From Candidatus Anoxychlamydiales bacterium (GTDB taxonomy: Bacteria; Chlamydiota; Chlamydiia; Chlamydiales; SM23-39): a stretch of DNA of 5,219 nt. Below are positions 1-4,249 of this stretch, piece by piece. The stretch covers positions 1 to 5,219 of the forward strand of contig JAAKFW010000120.1 of the NCBI GenBank assembly GCA_011064905.1, written 5' to 3'. The notes below the pieces were generated by a model. It searched no databases, was not told the DNA's origin, and saw only the letters and a program-made list of their open reading frames with translations. The number at the start of each line of letters is the position of its first letter. Positions within the stretch are counted from its first letter, which is position 1. The position numbers and the translations under genes were made by a program.

Positions 1-447
1 GATTGATTTTTCTTCATCGATATTTAAATTTAGAGCTATTTTATTATAATCTCTACCAAGTCTTTGATCTAAAGATTGAGCTTGAATTAGAGTTCTTGGA
101 AAATCATCTAAAATATAACCTGTTAAATCATAGCCTTTATCATGTATATGATTAAAAAGCATTTCAACAACTATCTTATCTGGAACTAATTGCCCCTCAT
201 CCATAAAAGCTTTAGCTGTTCTTCCAAGCTCCGTTTCATTTTTTATATTTTCTCTAAAAAGATCACCTGTTGAAATATGGGGAATCTTTAGCGCTTTACT
301 AAGCTCAGATGAACTAGTGCCTTTTCCAGCGCCTGGAGCTCCCATCATTATAACAACTAAGGGTTTTTCTTTTTTTGAATTTCTATAGGTTGTTAGCCCA
401 ATCAGCAGTACTGCCGCTAAGACAAAAAGCAAAAGAATATTTTTCAT
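1..447 (-). CDS. adk: Adenylate kinase with N-terminal membrane helix (partial, C-terminus beyond window)
   Basis: Adenylate kinase interconverts ATP + AMP and 2 ADP. Seen: 149 codons from ATG at 447, open through the window edge. Residues 4-19 are a hydrophobic helix (ILLLFVLAAVLLIGLT), followed by a basic linker (R22, K25, K26, K28). The kinase core then starts with strand LVVIMMG and the P-loop GAPGAGKGT (36-44). Next come the AMP-binding pieces STGDLFR (59-65) and GQLVPD (85-90), then LDDFPRT (113-119), where families usually have LDGFPRT. Ordinary adenylate kinases begin only a few residues before the P-loop, so this one carries roughly 29 extra residues. The upstream start is supported by AGAGG at 454-458, 6 bases before the ATG. 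Inference: the enzyme is membrane-anchored. Positive charges lie after the helix, so the positive-inside rule favours a cytoplasmic kinase domain, but cleaved export is not excluded. The family call is firm. Whether this is the only adk of the genome or a paralogue cannot be told. Confidence 0.93.
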   Translation of the reverse strand, partial: MKNILLLFVLAAVLLIGLTTYRNSKKEKPLVVIMMGAPGAGKGTSSSELSKALKIPHISTGDLFRENIKNETELGRTAKAFMDEGQLVPDKIVVEMLFNHIHDKGYDLTGYILDDFPRTLIQAQSLDQRLGRDYNKIALNLNIDEEKSI

Positions 448-552
448 TTTTTACCTCTAAATTAGATATATTTATGATGCTAGTTTACCTGAAATAGAAA
501 AGATACTCAAAGTCAATTGAATACTTAAAAATTTAAATTACGATAAAAAATA

Positions 553-987
553 CTAGCTAACATCTAAGTGATAAGTTTTGCCAGATTTTATCGAATTTGA
601 AACAGGACAATCTTTTATAGCTTTTTCTAAAAAAGTTTTTGCTTTTTCCTTATCTTTAGCACCTGTAACTTTAAATTTAAGATCTAAATTTGTAAGTATT
701 AGATTTCCGTTTTCTTCTTTCTTATCTAAAGAAACTATGACACTACCTTCAATTTTTTCAAATTCAATATTATTTTTTTCTGAAATAGCTTTATAAACAG
801 CTATTATACAATTTAAAACAGCGAGTCCATATAAATCTTCTGGAGTATAAGCCTTTCCAGGGCCATGAAATTCTACAGGGATACCAACTTTAATCGGCTC
901 TAGATTGTTAACAGAGCATTGCCAAGTATTTGAAACTCCTGGTTTTGCATCAGCTTTAACTTCAAATTTTAAGGGAAAGTCTACCAT
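553..987 (-). CDS. OsmC/Ohr-family peroxide-defence protein
   Basis: Members of this family are small dimeric, cytoplasmic, thiol-dependent peroxidases that reduce organic hydroperoxides, or related proteins of less certain substrate. Seen: 144 residues, the usual length. The family helix TPEDLYGLAVLNC (48-60) ends in the first reactive cysteine C60. The second motif CPVSNSI (127-133) carries resolving cysteine C127. The C-terminus YHLDVS fits the closing strand of the fold. A third cysteine, C24, is not part of the usual pair. The start at 987 has a short AGG at 994-996, 6 bases upstream, and the gene ends in TAG. It lies 105 bases upstream of the adenylate kinase gene on the same strand, and divergent from the SET gene, sharing an 89-bp intergenic region. 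I cannot separate OsmC, Ohr and YhfA-type subfamilies by eye, so no symbol is given. Confidence 0.88.
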   Translation of the reverse strand: MVDFPLKFEVKADAKPGVSNTWQCSVNNLEPIKVGIPVEFHGPGKAYTPEDLYGLAVLNCIIAVYKAISEKNNIEFEKIEGSVIVSLDKKEENGNLILTNLDLKFKVTGAKDKEKAKTFLEKAIKDCPVSNSIKSGKTYHLDVS

Positions 988-1014
988 AATTTACCTACTC
1001 TTTTTTCTTTATTG

Positions 1015-1041
1015 TGCAAAAGATTCTATTTTTTTGCAAAA
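1015..1041. repeat. TGCAAAA direct repeat, 20-bp period, in divergent intergenic region
   Basis: TGCAAAA occurs at 1015-1021 and again at 1035-1041, exactly 20 bp apart, or about two helical turns. The pair sits between the divergent osmC-like and SET genes, just upstream of a TATAAT box. Same-face spacing is what a dimeric regulator site would show, but in such AT-rich DNA the repeat could be chance. Confidence 0.3.
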
Positions 1042-1046
1042 TTAGT

Positions 1047-1052
1047 TATAAT
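1047..1052 (+). promoter_or_regulatory. -10 box TATAAT for the SET-rlmB unit
   Basis: A perfect TATAAT lies 24 bases before the SET start codon. No good -35 hexamer is found 16-18 bases upstream (the 17-bp position reads TTCTAT), and no TGN extension precedes it. A strong match to one box only suggests a weak or activator-dependent promoter. The leader would be about 17-19 bases with no Shine-Dalgarno sequence. Confidence 0.4.
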
Positions 1053-1076
1053 TATTTTTAAACAAAAGTTTATCTT

Positions 1077-1703
1077 ATGCAAGAAAAGTATTTATTTAGG
1101 ATCAAAAAAGAGGGAAAAACCTTTTTGCATTCAAAAAAAGAATTTGAAGATCTTATGGAAATAACATATTTATCAAATCTTAGGTTTGATAGCGTTAAGA
1201 TACTAAATAAAGTTAAAAAAATATGTATTTCAGCTGAAAAAGAGGGGTATTTAACTAAAGAAAATATCTGGTTTGGAGCTTACTACGAAAAAGAGATAAA
1301 AACGCATGTTATTCCAGATGTGTATATTAAATGGATTGATAACATAAAAGAATTTGGGATCTTTGCTAATAAAGATTTTAAGATCCGCTCTTTTTTAGGG
1401 GAGTATACTGGAAACGTTAGAAAATATAAAAAAATTATAGACGATAAAAACTCATACCTTTTTGAGTATTCTATAGGATATAAAAAAACTCCATATACAA
1501 TAGATGCTAGAGAGATGGGAAGTTTAATTAGATTCGTAAATCATAGTTTTATTCCAAATGTTGAACCTTTATCTGTATATTTAGAAGGAAAGGTTCATTT
1601 AATATTTAGAACCAAAAAAGTTATAAAAAAAGATGAAGAACTCACTTATAACTATGGGCCATTTTACTGGAAGAAAAGAGAAAAACCAATAGGTTTAAAA
1701 TGA
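1077..1703 (+). CDS. SET-domain protein lysine methyltransferase, chlamydial NUE/cpnSET-like
   Basis: SET proteins transfer methyl from S-adenosylmethionine to lysine side chains. Seen: 208 residues with no signal peptide or membrane helix. An uncharacterised N-terminal part (1-85) is followed by a SET domain. It starts with GIFANKDFKIRSFLGEYTG (94-112), continues through YTIDA (140-144), and has the SAM/pseudoknot motif RFVNHSFIPN (152-161), where NHSCxPN is common. It ends with the catalytic EELTYNYG (187-194; Y191 and Y193 are candidate active tyrosines). The basic tail WKKREKP has no cysteine cluster, so there is no zinc post-SET domain. Known: stand-alone SET proteins of about this size occur in Chlamydia; NUE (CT737) is reported as a secreted histone methyltransferase and cpnSET as acting on the bacterial histone-like protein Hc1. 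Inference: this protein modifies either its own chromatin protein or host targets. The start lacks a clear ribosome site. Its last bases overlap the rlmB start by 4 (ATGA). Confidence 0.85.
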   Translation: MQEKYLFRIKKEGKTFLHSKKEFEDLMEITYLSNLRFDSVKILNKVKKICISAEKEGYLTKENIWFGAYYEKEIKTHVIPDVYIKWIDNIKEFGIFANKDFKIRSFLGEYTGNVRKYKKIIDDKNSYLFEYSIGYKKTPYTIDAREMGSLIRFVNHSFIPNVEPLSVYLEGKVHLIFRTKKVIKKDEELTYNYGPFYWKKREKPIGLK

Positions 1704-2419
1704 CAGATTTTTTAATGGGGAAAAACACCATTTTAGAAATTCTAAAACATAAAAAAGAGATCATTATAGAGATTTATACTGCTAAAGCTAAAACAGATCC
1801 AATGATTTTAGATCTTATGAAAAAGATACCTGTGAAGTTTGTATCTAAAAAGACTTTAGATAACTTAGCTAACTCTACTTCTCATCAAGGTATTTTAGCT
1901 AAAATCAAACCTAGAAATTATTTAAACCCAAAAGATTTTATTAAAAAAAATGAAGATAAATCTAAATCTTTAGTTTTAATGTTAGATAGTATTTTTGATC
2001 CTCAAAACTTAGGAGCAATAATTAGAACAGCTGAGTGTTTTTCAGTAGATGGAGTTATTTTTTCTAAAAATAGGGGAGCAGATATAACCCCTGTTGTATC
2101 TAAAGCTTCTATGGGAGGCTCTGAGCTTGTAAATTTAATTAAAGTATCGAATTTAGCTAATGCTATAGATATATTTTATGAGGCCGGTTATTCAATTGTA
2201 GCTACAACTTTAGAAAAAGATTCTAAGGATTTATATGAGTTTAAGTTTCCTGATAAAACTCTCTTAATTATGGGTTCTGAAGGAGTAGGCGTCCAAAAGC
2301 TGTTATTAAAAAGAGCAGAATATAAGATTTTTATTCCAATGCAAGGAAAGTTACAATCATTAAATGTTTCAGCTGCTAGCGCTATTGTTTTATCTTACAT
2401 TAGAGCTCAGGCCAACTAA
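1700..2419 (+). CDS. rlmB: RlmB/TrmH-family (SpoU) RNA 2'-O-methyltransferase
   Basis: RlmB methylates the 2'-OH of G2251 (E. coli numbering) in the peptidyl-transferase loop of 23S rRNA, using S-adenosylmethionine. Seen: 239 residues. The N-terminal RNA-binding domain is about 1-75 (MGKNTILEIL... SHQGILAKI). The trefoil-knot SPOUT domain has motif 1 DPQNLGAIIRTAE (100-112; R109 is the expected catalytic arginine), motif 2 GSEGVG (192-197) and motif 3 IPMQGKLQSLNVSAA (212-226). Length and the N-terminal domain favour RlmB over TrmH, but a paralogue with another RNA target is possible. The start overlaps the SET stop (ATGA), suggesting translational coupling. The last codons (SYIRAQAN, stop) form copy 1 of a 28-bp direct repeat; copy 2, 821 bp downstream, encodes SYIRAQAS and a stop. 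Confidence 0.88.
   Translation: MTDFLMGKNTILEILKHKKEIIIEIYTAKAKTDPMILDLMKKIPVKFVSKKTLDNLANSTSHQGILAKIKPRNYLNPKDFIKKNEDKSKSLVLMLDSIFDPQNLGAIIRTAECFSVDGVIFSKNRGADITPVVSKASMGGSELVNLIKVSNLANAIDIFYEAGYSIVATTLEKDSKDLYEFKFPDKTLLIMGSEGVGVQKLLLKRAEYKIFIPMQGKLQSLNVSAASAIVLSYIRAQAN
2392..2419. repeat. 28-bp direct repeat, copy 1 (rlmB 3' end)
   Basis: Matches 3213-3240 at 26 of 28 positions (offset 821). The core TTAGAGCTCAGGCCA is identical, and differences are at 2399/3220 neighbours: C2398-equivalent in the TAC/TAT codon and A2415/G3236. In the rlmB frame these are a silent Tyr change and Asn-to-Ser. In the minus-strand frame of the converging gene, A2415/G3236 is silent (Ser). It ends exactly with the rlmB stop codon. 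Confidence 0.9.
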
Positions 2420-2435
2420 TTAGCTAGCTTGATTA

Positions 2436-2459
2436 AAATAACTATTGGTTATTTATTTT
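2436..2459 (+). terminator. Weak hairpin-plus-T candidate terminator after rlmB
   Basis: AAATAAC (2436-2442) pairs with GTTATTT (2448-2454) around a 5-base loop, followed by ATTTT. The stem is 7 bp but almost all A-T, so it would be a poor intrinsic terminator. It is the only hairpin-T arrangement seen before hicA. Confidence 0.3.
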
Positions 2460-2501
2460 CCTTAAAAGTGTTTTGTAGTTATCGACTTGCGACAAGGAAA
2501 A
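2456..2501. repeat. 8-bp inverted repeat upstream of hicA
   Basis: TTTTCCTT (2456-2463) is the exact reverse complement of AAGGAAAA (2494-2501), with 30 bases between. The interval also holds a small CTTG-CGA-CAAG hairpin (2486-2496). It lies inside the inserted module ahead of the promoter. Possible roles are an RNA stem, a regulatory site or a trace of element ends; none is established. Confidence 0.35.
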
Positions 2502-2545
2502 AGAATTTATTTTAATAAATATAAAATATATTTGACCTAAAATAA

Positions 2546-2574
2546 TTGACAATGTATATTTATTTATGTACAAT
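2546..2574 (+). promoter_or_regulatory. Near-consensus sigma70 promoter of hicAB, with flanking dyad
   Basis: TTGACA (2546-2551, perfect -35), 17-bp spacer, TACAAT (2569-2574, 5/6 -10). Transcription should start near 2581, leaving only about 12 bases before the hicA ATG. Dyad arms TAATTG (2543-2548) and CAATTA (2571-2576) enclose the promoter exactly. A further AT-rich inverted repeat, ATTTATT/AATAAAT (2505-2511/2514-2520), lies upstream. The HTH-bearing antitoxin HicB is the natural candidate repressor binding here (inference). Confidence 0.75.
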
Positions 2575-2592
2575 TAAAAATGAATAGTTAAA

Positions 2593-2778
2593 ATGAAGAA
2601 AAAGCAATTAGAGAAGATGCTTAAAAAATATAATTGGGAATTAGCTAGACATGGAAGCAATCATGATATTTGGAGTAATGGTGAAATATGTGAACCCGTA
2701 CCTCGACATAGAGAGATAAATGAATTATTAGCAAAAAAGATATTAAATAAAGCAAAGAAAAATAGAGGAAAACAATAA
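2593..2778 (+). CDS. hicA: HicA-family mRNA interferase toxin
   Basis: HicA toxins are small double-stranded-RNA-binding-fold ribonucleases that cleave mRNA and stop translation, held inactive by HicB. Seen: 61 residues, a normal length for the family. It is very basic, with the N-terminal helix KQLEKMLKKYNWEL and the catalytic strand RHGSNHDIW (19-27; H24 is the expected catalytic histidine, where GSHH is the usual form). The second family motif is EPVPRHREI (34-42), followed by a C-terminal helix rich in lysine. The gene follows a strong promoter with a leader of about 12 bases and no Shine-Dalgarno sequence, so the toxin may be poorly translated relative to hicB. That would suit a toxin gene preceding its antitoxin. 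One base separates its stop from the hicB start. Confidence 0.87.
   Translation: MKKKQLEKMLKKYNWELARHGSNHDIWSNGEICEPVPRHREINELLAKKILNKAKKNRGKQ
2764..2769 (+). promoter_or_regulatory. hicB ribosome binding site inside hicA
   Basis: AGAGGA lies in the last codons of hicA, 10 bases before the hicB ATG at 2780. It is a much better site than anything before hicA, so antitoxin synthesis is likely favoured. Confidence 0.65.
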
Positions 2779-2779
2779 T

Positions 2780-3199
2780 ATGGAGTTTGAAGGAAAAATC
2801 TGGAAAGAGAAAAATCATTGGTTAGTAGAAATAACATCTTTGGATTTGATTACACAAGGCAAAACAAGAAAAGAAGCTTTATTTATGCTTAAAGATGCTG
2901 TTTATGAGTTATTGCAATATTATTTTAAGAAAAAATGTAAAATTCTAATAAATGAATATGGAAAAGATATAGTAGGGATTTCAACGTCAGATAGTAAAGT
3001 TTTATTAGCACTCTCATTAAGAAGGCAAAGAGAGAAAGAAAATTTAACTGTTAGAGATATTGTACATCGATTAAAATTCAAGTCGCCAAATGCATATTCT
3101 CAATATGAGAGAGGCCGAATTAATATATCTTTAGAGCAATATGAGAAAATGCTAACAGCTATCAATCCTTCTACTCATTATTTATTTAGATTAACTTGA
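2780..3199 (+). CDS. hicB: HicB-family antitoxin with C-terminal XRE helix-turn-helix
   Basis: HicB binds and neutralises HicA and usually autorepresses the operon. Seen: 139 residues. The N-terminal partial RNase-H-like fold (about 1-70) has the family pattern of a short beta strand (FEGKIWKEKNHWLVEI), then TQGKTRKEALFMLKDAV. A C-terminal XRE/Cro-type DNA-binding domain covers about 76-132. It includes LRRQREKENLTVRDIVHRL and the recognition region AYSQYERGR (105-113). HicB proteins come with either a ribbon-helix-helix or an HTH; this is the HTH type. Its stop is 13 bases before copy 2 of the 28-bp repeat. The gene order hicA-hicB and 1-bp gap are typical of the system. Confidence 0.85.
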   Translation: MEFEGKIWKEKNHWLVEITSLDLITQGKTRKEALFMLKDAVYELLQYYFKKKCKILINEYGKDIVGISTSDSKVLLALSLRRQREKENLTVRDIVHRLKFKSPNAYSQYERGRINISLEQYEKMLTAINPSTHYLFRLT

Positions 3200-3212
3200 A
3201 TCGAAATGAATA

Positions 3213-3240
3213 ATCTTATATTAGAGCTCAGGCCAGCTAA
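3213..3240. repeat. 28-bp direct repeat, copy 2 (3' end of converging gene)
   Basis: Second copy of 2392-2419 (26/28 identical). On the plus strand it reads SYIRAQAS plus stop in the rlmB frame, a detached rlmB tail. On the minus strand it carries the real last codons SWPEL and stop (3221-3223) of the 95-residue gene. The preserved reading in both directions indicates which sequence was ancestral at this junction. Confidence 0.9.
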
Positions 3241-3508
3241 GCTCTAGAGTTTCTATTCCCTCTTTTGCAAACCAGCTGTCTAATTTTACCTCCATTACTT
3301 TAGCTTTTTGAATTACCTCAGCTAAATCAGATGATGTATCTGATCCTTTAGCCTGATCTATTAAAGCAAGGATTTCATTATATAGAGATTCGTCTGGATC
3401 GAAAAATGAAATTTCCTCGATCTCTTGTAGATTACTTTTTATTGATCTTAAATTATCGATAATCATAGTTTGATTATCGAAAAATTTATGCATTTTGTCT
3501 TTTGCCAT
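3221..3508 (-). CDS. Uncharacterised 95-residue protein, last gene of the glycan operon
   Basis: I do not recognise this protein. Seen: 95 residues, no signal peptide, membrane helix or cysteine, and net acidic. It looks mostly helical, with a segment at about 14-32 (TMIIDNLRSIKSNLQEIEE) and another at about 60-78 (SDLAEVIQKAKVMEVKLDS). Between them lies the acidic stretch FFDPDESLYNEILALIDQAKG. The C-terminus ELSWPEL is encoded inside the 28-bp repeat, so its end was once overlapped by the rlmB end. The start at 3508 is 3 bases after the deacetylase stop, implying co-transcription. The upstream AGAAGAAGA is only a weak ribosome site, so reinitiation may be used. A cytoplasmic helical accessory protein is all that can be inferred. 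Confidence 0.7.
   Translation of the reverse strand: MAKDKMHKFFDNQTMIIDNLRSIKSNLQEIEEISFFDPDESLYNEILALIDQAKGSDTSSDLAEVIQKAKVMEVKLDSWFAKEGIETLELSWPEL
3222..3246. terminator. Hairpin at convergent junction
   Basis: TAGAGCT (3222-3228) and AGCTCTA (3240-3246) form a 7-bp perfect stem with an 11-base loop, at the convergence of hicB and the minus-strand operon. No T-run follows on either strand, so a classical intrinsic terminator is doubtful. The right arm extends beyond the repeat, so copy 1 cannot form the same hairpin. Confidence 0.3.
3456..3480. repeat. 10-bp inverted repeat in the 95-residue gene
   Basis: TCGATAATCA (3456-3465) and TGATTATCGA (3471-3480) are perfect reverse complements with a 5-base loop. 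The left arm also overlaps a 12-bp palindrome, ATTATCGATAAT (3452-3463). It lies near the 5' end of the coding sequence, so it could fold in mRNA soon after translation start. It could also be chance. Confidence 0.45.
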
Positions 3509-3511
3509 ATT

Positions 3512-4249
3512 TTATCTTCTTCTGAATGTATTTAAAAAGAAAAACCAAAAATAAGAGATATAATTTTTTACTTTTAAATTTTCATTTTTTGTTTTTAAGT
3601 TATCACTCATAACTCTATATGTAATAGAAGATATATTTTTCCAAGAAAAATTTATAGCAGAGCCAAGTCTCATTGCATATTTATAGTGCTCTTTTACTTT
3701 TTCATGAATTTTTTCGTTAAATTTTCCCATAGGGTAGACAAAAGTAGTTATTTCAGTTTGAAGTTTTTTCTCTATTATTTCTTTGGATTTTATAATTTCT
3801 AAATCTAGGTTTTTGCTATTTATTAAATTTACATGATTATATGAGTGAGAGGCCATTTCAACGAGATTAGAATCTACCATCTCTTTAATTTCTTGCCAGC
3901 TACAAAAGGGTGCTTTGGTTTTATAGATATCATCTTTCATAGCATCTTTATAAGGGACATTTAGTCTTATCTCGTCATCAACATTTGTTGAATCTAGAAT
4001 ATATTTTATGGGGAGAGCTAAAACAGCTTTTATTTGTAATTTTTTTAATAGGGGATATACATATTTATAAAAATCATAAAAAGCATCATCGAAACTAAGA
4101 CAGATATTTAATTTAAAGGGATTTAGTTTATCACCTGGCAAAACTACTTTGTATTTGCTTGCTATGTGTGTTAGATGCTCTTCTATTATTTTATAGGAAT
4201 TTGAATATTTATCTGAATTTATCCTGTGATATGAAAATGTTAAAAGCAT
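3512..4249 (-). CDS. NodB-type polysaccharide deacetylase (carbohydrate esterase 4 family)
   Basis: CE4 enzymes remove N- or O-acetyl groups from glycans using a metal. Seen: 245 residues. Motif 1 is LSFDDA (51-56; D54 catalytic base and D55 metal ligand expected, where most members have TFDDG). Motif 2 is SHSYNH (134-139; H135 and H139 as metal ligands). Motif 3 is FVYPMGKF (170-177). The metal triad is complete, so activity is plausible. The N-terminus starts directly with the barrel strand LLTFSYHRI, without a signal peptide, which argues for action on cytoplasmic-side precursors such as lipid-linked glycans. The C-terminus has a very aromatic stretch, ISYFWFFFLNTFRRR (231-245), suggestive of peripheral membrane attachment. 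The start overlaps the glycosyltransferase stop by 10 bases, indicating coupled translation. Substrate is unknown; lipopolysaccharide or capsule sugar is suggested by context only. Confidence 0.83.
   Translation of the reverse strand: MLLTFSYHRINSDKYSNSYKIIEEHLTHIASKYKVVLPGDKLNPFKLNICLSFDDAFYDFYKYVYPLLKKLQIKAVLALPIKYILDSTNVDDEIRLNVPYKDAMKDDIYKTKAPFCSWQEIKEMVDSNLVEMASHSYNHVNLINSKNLDLEIIKSKEIIEKKLQTEITTFVYPMGKFNEKIHEKVKEHYKYAMRLGSAINFSWKNISSITYRVMSDNLKTKNENLKVKNYISYFWFFFLNTFRRR

Larger units (their letters stand above)
2420..3240. mobile_element. Inserted hicAB module with duplicated gene end (821 bp)
   Basis: This interval plus the repeat at 2392-2419 behaves like an insertion. It holds only an AT-rich leader, the hicAB promoter, hicA and hicB, and terminates in a second copy of the rlmB 3' end. 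Conceptual removal of 2420-3240 joins rlmB to base 3241. It leaves rlmB unchanged and the converging gene encoding the same C-terminus (LELSWPEL), so both genes would again overlap by 20 bp. No integrase, transposase or recognisable terminal inverted repeat is present. The mechanism is therefore unknown: an element mobilised in trans, or recombination with an imported fragment. The call is inferred from repeat geometry, not from a known family. Confidence 0.65.

Noticed and set aside
462..530. Promoter for the adenylate kinase gene
   Set aside because: On the minus strand a TTGACT hexamer is present, but no acceptable -10 box lies 16-18 bases downstream; other box pairs match at about half the positions only.
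578..796. 72-codon plus-strand reading frame opposite the OsmC-like gene
   Set aside because: It lies wholly antisense to a well-supported conserved gene, has no ribosome site and encodes a low-complexity Phe/Ser-rich peptide.
2399..2432. A longer remnant of the 95-residue gene's 3' end next to rlmB copy 1
   Set aside because: On the minus strand only ISWPEL and stop can be read before an in-frame stop upstream. Homology ends at 2419, so nothing beyond the 28-bp repeat is present.
2392..3240. 28-bp repeats as XerC/XerD dif-type recombination sites
   Set aside because: Length and 11-6-11 layout are tempting, but the arms do not resemble the conserved dif arms. The sequence is fully explained by the overlapping coding ends of two genes.
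3222..3246. Bidirectional intrinsic terminator at the convergent junction (strong call)
   Set aside because: The 7-bp hairpin has no T-run on either strand, so it is kept only as a low-confidence hairpin.
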